DNA from: Kiloniellaceae bacterium
GTDB lineage: Bacteria; Pseudomonadota; Alphaproteobacteria; Kiloniellales; Kiloniellaceae
Assembly: GCA_021776195.1 (NCBI GenBank)
Contig: JAJFGK010000125.1
Span: 41,699-105,698, forward strand
DNA: 64,000 nt
Direction: 5' to 3'
Shown: piece after piece, positions 8,008 to 17,911 of the stretch
How the letters are laid out: every line of letters begins with the position of its first letter
Position numbering within the stretch: the first letter of the stretch is position 1
Program-made: the position numbers and the translations under genes
The notes under the pieces: generated by a model
What the model was told of the DNA's origin: nothing
Database searches by the model: none
The model's input: only the letters and a program-made list of their open reading frames with translations

Positions 8008-9126
8008 ATGGGTGATCTCAGCGCGCAGGAGCCCGCGATCAAGACGCCGCTTTTCGACTTCCACCAGGCCCAGGGCGGCAAGGTCGTCGCCTTCGCCGGC
8101 TTTCAATTGCCGATTCAGTACAAGACCGGAATCAAGGGCGAGCACCTTCACACCCGCGCGGCGGCCGGCCTCTTCGATGTCTCGCACATGGGCCAGTTCC
8201 TGGTGACCGGGGCCGACCGCGTCGCCGCGCTGGAGACTTTGATGCCGGCTGATATCGCCTCCTTGGAGCCGGGCCAGCAGCGCTATTCCTTCCTGACCAA
8301 CGAAGCCGGCGGCATTCTCGATGATCTGATGGTGACCAACGCCGGAGAGACCCTTCGGGTGGTGGTCAACGCGGCCTGCAAGGACGCCGACCTGAAGGTC
8401 ATGCAAGCGGGTTTGACCGGCGATGCCGCGGTCGAAGTCCTGCCGGATCTCGCGCTGGTCGCGTTGCAGGGCCCCAAGGCCGCGGCGGTGCTGTCCCGCT
8501 TCGACCCGGCGGCGGCGGCTATGGCCTTCATGACCGGGCGCGAGTTGAACCTGGATGGCGTCGCCGCCTGGGTCAGCCGGTCGGGCTACACCGGCGAGGA
8601 CGGCTACGAGATTTCACTTCCGGCTGGCGCCGTCACCGGCTTTTGCGAGAAACTCGTGGCGATGGAGGAGGTCGAGGCGATCGGGCTTGGCGCGCGGGAC
8701 TCGCTGCGCCTGGAGGCAGGCCTGTGCCTCTATGGCCACGATATCGACGATACCACGACCCCGGGCGAGGCGGCTTTGACCTGGGCCATCGGTAAGCGAC
8801 GCCGGGCCGAGGGCGGTTATCCTGGGGCGTCGGTTGTCACCCGCCAGCTGGCGGAAGGCGCGGCGCGCAAGCGCGTCGGTCTGCGCCCGGAAGGGCGGAT
8901 GCCAGTGCGCGAGGGCGCCGCACTGCAGGATGAGAACGGCCGCCAGATCGGCCAGATTACCAGTGGTGGCTTCGGGCCCAGCATCGACGGGCCGGTGGCG
9001 ATGGGATATCTTGCGATTGATCTGGCCAAGGTCGGACAGCGGGTTACTGCGTTGGTACGAGGCAAGGAAGTGCCATGCGAGGTGGTGAAACTGCCTTTCG
9101 TCCCGCATTCCTTTTATCGCGGTTGA
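8008..9126 (+). CDS. gcvT: Glycine cleavage system aminomethyltransferase (T-protein)
   Basis: Transfers the methylene group from aminomethyl-lipoyl-GcvH to tetrahydrofolate, releasing ammonia. 372 aa, normal length. Recognisable segments are TPLFDFHQAQGGKVVAFAG near the N-terminus, AAAGLFDVSHMGQF, RSGYTGEDGYEISLP in the folate-binding core, GLGARDSLRLEAGLCLYGHD, and a C-terminal beta-barrel ending EVVKLPFVPHSFYRG. First gene of a gcvT-gcvH-gcvP operon, 18 nt before gcvH. ATG 8008. Confidence 0.95.
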   Translation: MGDLSAQEPAIKTPLFDFHQAQGGKVVAFAGFQLPIQYKTGIKGEHLHTRAAAGLFDVSHMGQFLVTGADRVAALETLMPADIASLEPGQQRYSFLTNEAGGILDDLMVTNAGETLRVVVNAACKDADLKVMQAGLTGDAAVEVLPDLALVALQGPKAAAVLSRFDPAAAAMAFMTGRELNLDGVAAWVSRSGYTGEDGYEISLPAGAVTGFCEKLVAMEEVEAIGLGARDSLRLEAGLCLYGHDIDDTTTPGEAALTWAIGKRRRAEGGYPGASVVTRQLAEGAARKRVGLRPEGRMPVREGAALQDENGRQIGQITSGGFGPSIDGPVAMGYLAIDLAKVGQRVTALVRGKEVPCEVVKLPFVPHSFYRG

Positions 9127-9144
9127 GACTCAACAGGGGGAATC

Positions 9145-9519
9145 ATGGCCATAAAATACAGTGAAGATCACGAATGGATTCTGGTCGAGGACGGTGTCGC
9201 GATGATCGGGATCACCGATCACGCCCAAGAACAGCTGGGCGATATCGTCTTTGTCGAACTGCCGGAAGTCGGCAAGGAACTGACCAAGGGCGATGACGCG
9301 GCCGTGGTCGAGTCGGTCAAGGCCGCCAGCGAGGTGTACGCGCCTCTCAGCGGCGTGGTGACAGAGGTCAACGAGGCGCTGCCTGATGATCCCTCCCTGG
9401 TCAACAGCTCGCCGCAGGAGGACGGATGGTTCTACAAGATGACCGTGGGCGACGCCGCTGAGCTGGACGAACTGATGGACGAAGCGGCCTATGAGACGCT
9501 GGTCGCCGCGGAAGATTGA
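9145..9519 (+). CDS. gcvH: Glycine cleavage system H protein
   Basis: Lipoyl carrier that shuttles the aminomethyl intermediate between the P, T and L proteins. 124 aa, full length. The lipoylated lysine is K59 in [13 protein letters not shown]. The protein starts [17 protein letters not shown] as usual. A strong AGGGGGAAUC-type ribosome binding site (ACAGGGGGAATC) precedes ATG 9145. Confidence 0.97.
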   Translation: MAIKYSEDHEWILVEDGVAMIGITDHAQEQLGDIVFVELPEVGKELTKGDDAAVVESVKAASEVYAPLSGVVTEVNEALPDDPSLVNSSPQEDGWFYKMTVGDAAELDELMDEAAYETLVAAED

Positions 9520-9607
9520 CCGCGGGTGTTGCCGCGGCAGCGCGGTCGTTGAAAATCGGACCGGCGCCATTTTGGCGCAATGATCCGCTAATGGAAGAAG
9601 GCGCCAG

Positions 9608-12517
<2,910 letters not shown>

Positions 12518-12569
12518 GGACGGCACGCGTTCAAAGGCTCTGGGGAGCCAACCGAACGGAGGTTGTGTC

Positions 12570-13430
12570 ATCGAACTCCACGTCGTGGCCATGGTGCTGG
12601 TGGCCGCCGCGCTCCACGCCGGCTGGAATGCGGTGCTCAAGATCCAAGGGGACCGCCTTGTCGTTCAAGCGCTGATGGTTGGCTGTGCCGGCCTGATCGC
12701 CCTGCCGTTCCTGCCCTTCCTCCCGCTGCCCGCGCCGGAGTCCTGGCCCTACCTCGCGGTCACGCTGGTGGTTCACACCGGCTATCAGCTCTTTCTGGTC
12801 GCCGCCTACCGCCAGGGCGACCTCTCCTACGTCTACCCCATCGCGCGAGGATCGGCGCCGTTGCTGGTCGCCCTGGTGTCGGTGGTTTTTCTGGGGGAGA
12901 TCCTGGCGCCCCGGGAACTGCTCGGCGTGCTGATCATCGGGCTGGCCATCATGAGCCTGGCCTTCACCCGGCGTGCCAATCCTGCCGGGACGGCTCCCCT
13001 GGGCGACCGGCGATCCGTCCTCTTTGCCCTGGGCACCGGCCTCTTTATCGCCGCCTATACTCTGGTCGACGGGCTCGGCGCGCGGGCCTCGGGTTCGCCG
13101 CACGCCTACATTCTCTGGTATTTCGCCCTCGACCTGTTGGTGCTGCCCCCTTTGGTCCTGGCGCTGCGGCGGCGGGCCGCGTTCGATCTGACCCGGCGCT
13201 ACTGGCGCCAGGGCCTGGCCGGCGGGGCCATGTCGCTGGCCGCCTATTGGCTGGTGGTTTGGGCCATGACTCTGGCGCCGCTGGCCTCGGTTGCGGCTCT
13301 GCGCGAAACCTCGATGATCTTCGCCATCGCTTTTGGCGTCATCGTGCTGCGCGAACCGCTGAGCCTTTGGCGGCTCGCGGCCAGTTTCCTATCCCTGGTC
13401 GGGGTCCTGTTGGTCAAGACCGCCCGTTAG
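12570..13430 (+). CDS. EamA/DMT-family transporter with apparent ATC start
   Basis: A 10-helix drug/metabolite transporter of about 286 aa. Two EamA halves are visible: the first from ELHVVAMVLVAAALHAGWNA through RQGDLSYVYPIARGSAP, the second from LFALGTGLFIAAYTLVDG through REPLSLWRLAASFLSLVGVL. RxGDLSxVYPIARG and the A-LRETSMIFA segment are typical of this exporter subgroup. The substrate cannot be read from sequence. Homologues begin with Met at the position that is ATC here (12570); GGAGG at 12558-12562 is ideally placed for it. The first in-frame GTG (12585) is too far from that site. See findings. Confidence 0.8.
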   Translation: MELHVVAMVLVAAALHAGWNAVLKIQGDRLVVQALMVGCAGLIALPFLPFLPLPAPESWPYLAVTLVVHTGYQLFLVAAYRQGDLSYVYPIARGSAPLLVALVSVVFLGEILAPRELLGVLIIGLAIMSLAFTRRANPAGTAPLGDRRSVLFALGTGLFIAAYTLVDGLGARASGSPHAYILWYFALDLLVLPPLVLALRRRAAFDLTRRYWRQGLAGGAMSLAAYWLVVWAMTLAPLASVAALRETSMIFAIAFGVIVLREPLSLWRLAASFLSLVGVLLVKTAR

Positions 13431-13447
13431 AAGGCCAACGCGACCGC

Positions 13448-13699
13448 CTAGTGCTCGACCCCGAGGATATCCAGTGCTTCGTGAAGCTTCTCGATCGCCC
13501 CGGCGTGGTCGCCGGCGTTGTGCTGGGACTCGCCGGCGTCGCGCAGCTCCTTCACATGGGCTAACTGTGCCGCATCCAGGCCGTGCTCCGCGGCCAGCGC
13601 CGCGTCGATCTTGGCCACATCCAAGGGGCAGTGAGCAGCGAAGGCGGGGCCGGCCAGCAGGGCCAGAACCGCGGCAACGGACAGTGTGCGTTTGATCAT
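13448..13699 (-). CDS. Small secreted conserved protein
   Basis: 83 aa with a Sec signal peptide (MIKRTLSVAAVLALLAGPAFA, cleavage after AFA). The mature part of about 62 residues begins HCPLDVAKIDAALAAEHGLD and forms two helices resembling a single TPR-like hairpin (ELRDAGESQHNAGDHAG, then IEKLHEALDILG). Only one cysteine is in the mature chain, so no internal disulfide. Function unknown. It is convergent with the EamA gene. Confidence 0.7.
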   Translation of the reverse strand: MIKRTLSVAAVLALLAGPAFAAHCPLDVAKIDAALAAEHGLDAAQLAHVKELRDAGESQHNAGDHAGAIEKLHEALDILGVEH

Positions 13700-13768
13700 C
13701 TTGGCCTCCCTTTGATGATGCTTGATCGCTTAGTTTACGCCGGACGGCCGGCCTTGGGAAGAGGGGCG

Positions 13769-15106
13769 CTAATCCGCTTTCACTTGATCAATTGTGGCGA
13801 GTGAAGCGGTGGCGCGGTGACGCACGAAGTCGGCATGGACCCGGAGGTGATAGAGGTCGTCGGCGTAGGAAAGCGGGACGACGACCTGCTCGACCTCGTC
13901 CTGGAGACGATCGAGTTTGGCCAGGCCTTCGGCCTGTTTTTCGTCATCGTCGGTCCGGGCCGCCTCGTGCAAGACCGCCTCGACGGACCTCAGGTCCCGG
14001 TACCAGCGGTAGATCCGGCGGCGCACCTGCCAGCGGTAGGTCGGTGGCGCGATGCGAATCAAAGGAATCAGCAGAGTCAGGACCGGCAGGATCAGGACCC
14101 AGGCCCGCTCGATCAGGCTCGCCGCCCAGAATGGCAGGACGCGCTTCAGGAAGCTCAGGCCGGATTCGAAGTAGCGCTCGGCCTCGGGGCTCAGGGGGAA
14201 GTCGACATTGAGCGGCGAGGGAAACTGGCCGGGATTCTGGAACAGCCCGGGCCCGCCGTGGATTTCCGCCGCCGCCATCATGACCAGATCGATCAAGGCC
14301 GGATGCACGTCCTCGCGCGCCACCAGGGTGGCCAGGGGACTGAGCAGCGTGACGTCGCGCGCCGGCAGGTTCGCGCCCAGGTCGACCACGCCTTGGGGCA
14401 GCAGCACGCTGGAGATCGAAGGAAAACGCCGTTCGTAAGCCTGGGCGCGGTCGAAGGAGAACAGCTGGATGTCGGGCCGACGCAACAGGGACTTCAGGAC
14501 TGGGCTCTCCTTGCCGGTCACCAGGAAGGCCGCATCGACCTGGCCCTCGAGCAGCGCGGCGATCGCCTCCGATCCACCCAGGTCTTCGATCTCGGTGCCC
14601 TGGCCATCGCCGTCGCCGAGGCCACTGGCGGCCAACAACTGCAGGGCGACGTGGCGCGTGCCGCTGCCCTCGGCGCCGATCGCCAGCCGCCCGCCCGCCA
14701 GCTCGACGAGGCGGCTTACCGGTACCTCGCCACGGGTGAAAACCCAAAGAGGTTCATAGTAGAGCGAGGCCAGCGCCACCAGTCCTGGAAAATCGGAAGT
14801 GCCGCCAACGCCGCTCTGGACAAAGGCGATATCGACCACCGCTTGGTCGGGCCTCGATTCGCCCACTGCCGCGAGGAGCCCGAGGTTCGCCACCGATCCC
14901 TCGGTCTCGACCAGGGTCACCGCGATGCCGTCGCGCGCCAGGATATCGCGAAAGCGCTGGCCAAAGGCGTGATAGGCACCCTCGGCGCTGCCGGTGGCGA
15001 TAGTGAGCTGGCCGGGCGGCGCGGGGTCGACAAACTTGAAGGCGACGACAAACCCCAGCACCACCAGCAGGGCGGTCACGCCATAGACTTTGAACGCGTC
15101 CCTCAC
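13769..15106 (-). CDS. TAXI-family TRAP-like solute-binding protein with C-terminal membrane helix
   Basis: 445 aa. A membrane-anchored N-terminus (VYGVTALLVVLGFVVAFKF) precedes a TAXI-type binding domain: LTIATGSAEGAYHAFGQRF, the IAFVQSGVGG signature and RLAIGAEGSGTRHVA. After the domain comes a second hydrophobic segment (WVLILPVLTLLIPLI) and a basic, probably cytoplasmic tail with coiled-coil character. TAXI proteins normally feed a TRAP DctQM permease; none is encoded nearby. The extra C-terminal helix and tail define a subclass whose role is unknown, possibly sensing. Confidence 0.8.
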   Translation of the reverse strand: MRDAFKVYGVTALLVVLGFVVAFKFVDPAPPGQLTIATGSAEGAYHAFGQRFRDILARDGIAVTLVETEGSVANLGLLAAVGESRPDQAVVDIAFVQSGVGGTSDFPGLVALASLYYEPLWVFTRGEVPVSRLVELAGGRLAIGAEGSGTRHVALQLLAASGLGDGDGQGTEIEDLGGSEAIAALLEGQVDAAFLVTGKESPVLKSLLRRPDIQLFSFDRAQAYERRFPSISSVLLPQGVVDLGANLPARDVTLLSPLATLVAREDVHPALIDLVMMAAAEIHGGPGLFQNPGQFPSPLNVDFPLSPEAERYFESGLSFLKRVLPFWAASLIERAWVLILPVLTLLIPLIRIAPPTYRWQVRRRIYRWYRDLRSVEAVLHEAARTDDDEKQAEGLAKLDRLQDEVEQVVVPLSYADDLYHLRVHADFVRHRATASLATIDQVKAD

Positions 15107-15195
15107 GCCAAACTCCCCCCGTTGCTCGTTTTGAGAGATTTTAGATCAGTTCTTGCTCTTGCGGAACCAACGTGGCGCTTCGAGGGGCCACAGGG

Positions 15196-15234
15196 CAACA
15201 AAAAGAAAACCCCGGTCCGTTCCCGGCCGGGGTT
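15196..15234 (-). terminator. Rho-independent terminator of the F0 ATP synthase operon
   Basis: On the minus strand, AACCCCGG (15227-15234) pairs with CCGGGGTT (15208-15215) over an 11-nt loop. It is followed by TTCTTTTTGT. It lies about 30 nt after the atpF stop. Confidence 0.85.
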
Positions 15235-15265
15235 CGCAAACATCACGCGGGATGGCCTGCGGCGG

Positions 15266-15748
15266 TCAGTGGAGCTTGCCCTGGAGTTCCTTGATCGACT
15301 GGTCGACCAGGTCGCCGGCCTTGGCCTCGTCGATCGAGTCGGCGAGGATTTTGCCGGTCGCGGCAATGGCGATATCGACGGCCCGGGCGCGGACCTCCTG
15401 CAGGGCCTTGGCTTCGGCCTGGGCGATCTTTTCGACCGCGGCCAGTTCGCGCCGCCGCAGAACCTCGGTCAGGTCCACGGCCGCCTGGTCTTGCAGACGC
15501 TGGGCCTCTTCCTTGGCGTGGGCCAGCATGGCCTCGGCCTCGCTCGCCGCCTCGCTTTGCAGGCGCTTGTACTCGGCCAGCATCTTCTGCGCTTCCTCGC
15601 GCAGATGGACGGCCTCGTCGAGTTCCTGACGAATACGCTCGGCGCGGGCATCGAGCCCGCCGGTGATGGCCTTCCACGCGGGCTTAAAAACCGCCGCGAC
15701 AAAGATGACGAAGGCGACCGCCACCCAGAAAGTCGGATCATAAAACAT
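15266..15748 (-). CDS. atpF: ATP synthase F0 subunit b
   Basis: 160 aa. An N-terminal membrane helix (FWVAVAFVIFVAAVFKPAW) is followed by a long charged helix (residues about 30-140) that forms the right-handed coiled-coil peripheral stalk with b'. Last gene of atpI-atpB-atpE-atpF'-atpF; its start codon overlaps the stop of the upstream b' gene at 15748. F1 genes (atpHAGDC) are not in this window, as usual for alphaproteobacteria, which separate F0 and F1 operons. Confidence 0.95.
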   Translation of the reverse strand: MFYDPTFWVAVAFVIFVAAVFKPAWKAITGGLDARAERIRQELDEAVHLREEAQKMLAEYKRLQSEAASEAEAMLAHAKEEAQRLQDQAAVDLTEVLRRRELAAVEKIAQAEAKALQEVRARAVDIAIAATGKILADSIDEAKAGDLVDQSIKELQGKLH

Positions 15749-16239
15749 CAGCTCTCGCCCCCGCCACTGGTCGAAATCGCGGCCCTGACACTGGCATCGT
15801 CGGGTCGGACGCCGATCAACTTGGCGGTCGCGGCGCTGACCGCTTCGGCCACGGTGTCGTCGAGGTTCGACAGAGCAGCGTTCTGGGCCGTGGCGATGCG
15901 TTGTTCCGCCTCGGTCAACTGCTGCGCCAGCTTGCGGGACAGCACGGCGCCCTGCGCGCTGGCCTCGGCTTTCATTTCCTCCTGGGCCTGGCGGATCACG
16001 GCCTGGGCATCGGCGCGCGATTGAGCCTGGAGTTTCTCGTAATCGGCCAGCACCTTTTCGGCCTCGGTCTTACGCTCGCCGGCGATTTCCAGGTCGTCGT
16101 CGATCTTGCCCTGACGGGCCTCCAGAACCTCGCCAATGCGCGGGATCGCCGCCCTGACCACGAAGAAGTAGAGCGGTACGAAGGTCACCACCAGCCAAAA
16201 GAGCTGGGACCCATAGGTGCTGATATCGAGCTGCGGCAT
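15748..16239 (-). CDS. ATP synthase F0 subunit b'
   Basis: 163 aa. N-terminal membrane helix QLFWLVVTFVPLYFFVVRAAIPRIGEVLEAR, then a long amphipathic stalk helix rich in E/K/A/Q. The PRIGEVLEARQGKIDDDLE segment is characteristic of b' (called AtpF' or AtpG). Two different b-type subunits are typical of photosynthetic and many other alphaproteobacteria. The stop overlaps the start of the b gene by one base. Confidence 0.93.
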   Translation of the reverse strand: MPQLDISTYGSQLFWLVVTFVPLYFFVVRAAIPRIGEVLEARQGKIDDDLEIAGERKTEAEKVLADYEKLQAQSRADAQAVIRQAQEEMKAEASAQGAVLSRKLAQQLTEAEQRIATAQNAALSNLDDTVAEAVSAATAKLIGVRPDDASVRAAISTSGGGES

Positions 16240-16309
16240 AGGAACGCCTCCCGGCGCGGGTCGTCGCGCTGTCGTACGCGGCCCCCAAACCAGGGAGCCG
16301 CGGCCGGTT

Positions 16310-16534
16310 CTAGCCGAAGAGAATCAGGAGCGCGATCACCAGGGCGAAGAGCGCGATGGCTTCCACCAGGGCGAAGCCCAGCATGGTCATGGTGAAGACC
16401 TCGCCGCGCGCTGCCGGATTGCGGCCGACCGCCACGATGAAGGACGAAAAGATATTGCCGATACCGATACCCGACCCGATCACGCCGATCACGGCGAGGC
16501 CGGCGCCGATGACTTTTGCCGCTTCTAATTCCAT
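16310..16534 (-). CDS. atpE: ATP synthase F0 subunit c
   Basis: 74 aa with two membrane helices. The GSGIGIGN helix-packing motif spans residues 20-27, the polar loop is RNPAARGE, and the proton-carrying carboxylate is E58 in GFALVEAIALFAL. It lacks the extra sodium-binding residues, so H+ coupling is expected. ATG 16534 follows AGAGGAACGGG. Confidence 0.97.
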   Translation of the reverse strand: MELEAAKVIGAGLAVIGVIGSGIGIGNIFSSFIVAVGRNPAARGEVFTMTMLGFALVEAIALFALVIALLILFG

Positions 16535-16587
16535 GGTTCCCGTTCCTCTTGCTTGATGGGAGTTGCCCCTGCCTCCGCCCGCCGGTC

Positions 16588-17328
16588 TCAGTGCAGGTGG
16601 AGCGCGTCGTTGATGTAAAGACAGGTGAGAATCGCAAAGACGTAAGCCTGGAGGAAGGCGATCAGGATCTCCAGACCGGTCAGAGCGACCACGAGGGAGA
16701 GCGGCAAGACGCCGAACACACCCATGACACCGATAAAGCCGGCGATCACCTTCAAAAGGGTGTGTCCAGCCAGCATGTTAGCGAAAAGCCGCACCGAGAG
16801 CGAGATCGGGCGAGACAGATAGGAGATGATCTCGATCGGGATCAGCAGCGGCCACATGGCAATGGGGGCACCGGGCGGCACGAAAAAGCTGAAGAAGTGC
16901 AGCCCGTGCTTGGCGATCGCCAGGATCGTCACGCCGACGAAGACCAGAGACGCGAGAGCGAAGGTCACGATGATGTGGCTGGTGAAGGTAAAGCTGTAGG
17001 GCACCATGCCCAGCAGGTTGCCGACCAGAATGAACATGAAGAGCGTGAAGACGATGGGGAAGTACTTGCGCCCCTCCGGCCCCACGGTGTCCCTGATCAG
17101 CCCGGCGATAAACTCATAGGAGAGCTCGGCCATCGACTGCCAGCGTCCCGGCACCAGGGCGCCGCGCTTCATCGACAGGGACAGGAAACCGGTCGCCAGC
17201 GCCAGCGCGATGACCATGAAGAGAGATGAATTGGTGAAGGAAAGATCCAGGCCGCCGAGCTTGAGCGGCACCAGGCTATGGATCTCGAACTGCTCCAGGG
17301 GACTGTGCTTTGCCGCGTCGCCTGCCAT
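16588..17328 (-). CDS. atpB: ATP synthase F0 subunit a
   Basis: 246 aa with five or six membrane segments. LSVRLFANMLAGHTLL carries the essential arginine of the proton half-channel. N-terminal SPLEQFEIHSLVPLKLGGLDLSFTNSS is typical of alphaproteobacterial a subunits. 59 nt after atpI and 53 nt before atpE. Confidence 0.96.
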   Translation of the reverse strand: MAGDAAKHSPLEQFEIHSLVPLKLGGLDLSFTNSSLFMVIALALATGFLSLSMKRGALVPGRWQSMAELSYEFIAGLIRDTVGPEGRKYFPIVFTLFMFILVGNLLGMVPYSFTFTSHIIVTFALASLVFVGVTILAIAKHGLHFFSFFVPPGAPIAMWPLLIPIEIISYLSRPISLSVRLFANMLAGHTLLKVIAGFIGVMGVFGVLPLSLVVALTGLEILIAFLQAYVFAILTCLYINDALHLH

Positions 17329-17387
17329 CTGTTCCCCCGTTTCCCCTTACCCTGGCAAGCGACCCTCTCGAACCGCCCGCCGCCGGT

Positions 17388-17735
17388 CTAGTCTTCCGGC
17401 CGCTTGTCTTCTTGTTCGGCCGGTCGATATCCGACCGCGCCGCCCAAGTTATTCATGACCCGGAAGACGTTCATGATTCCCGCGGCCGACCCCAGAAGGA
17501 AGAAGACCAGCAACAACCAAGGTGTCGTCCCGAGCCACCGATCGAGCAGATACCCGATACCGACCCCAACAATCAACGCCGCCACCAGCTCCACGCCGAT
17601 CCGCAGCGCGAGAGAAAGACCCTGGCCACGCTCGTCCCGGCGTTTCTGGCGCGCGGTGCCGTCGCGTCGTTCCTGCGCCAGACGCAACTTCTCGTCCAGT
17701 ACATCCAGGGAGGTGGGTGGTCGCTTGTCCGTCAT
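17388..17735 (-). CDS. atpI: AtpI-type ATP synthase assembly protein
   Basis: 115 aa from ATG 17735 (MTDKRPPTS). Charged N-terminal region, then two membrane helices: IGVELVAALIVGVGIGYLLDRWLGTTPW and LLVFFLLGSAAGIMNVFRVMNN. This matches the AtpI/AtpZ family, which helps assemble the c-ring or supplies divalent cations. First gene of the F0 operon. A longer reading frame extends to 17822, but that extension is Gly/Pro-rich and unlike homologues. Confidence 0.88.
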   Translation of the reverse strand: MTDKRPPTSLDVLDEKLRLAQERRDGTARQKRRDERGQGLSLALRIGVELVAALIVGVGIGYLLDRWLGTTPWLLLVFFLLGSAAGIMNVFRVMNNLGGAVGYRPAEQEDKRPED

Positions 17736-17911
17736 GGCGCCCGGCCCGCCGTCCCCGCCCGTGTTGCCCCCGTCGCCCGGCCCGTCAAAAGGTGGCGGCC
17801 AAGCCCGAAGTCGCGCGCACATTATGGAAGCGCACTATCCCTGTCAAGGCGCGCCAAGGGAAATTCCCCGGCCATCCCGGACCCCGTGAAAGGCAAGGAA
17901 ACCGGGCCTTT

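Noticed and set aside
13817..16024. Open frame of 735 codons on the plus strand across the TAXI, atpF and atpF' genes
   Set aside because: Runs antisense through three recognisable genes and their terminator; composition is that of a GC-rich shadow frame.
17736..17822. N-terminal extension of AtpI to 17822
   Set aside because: The extra 29 residues are Gly/Pro/Arg-rich and not AtpI-like; the ATG at 17735 gives a normal-length protein.
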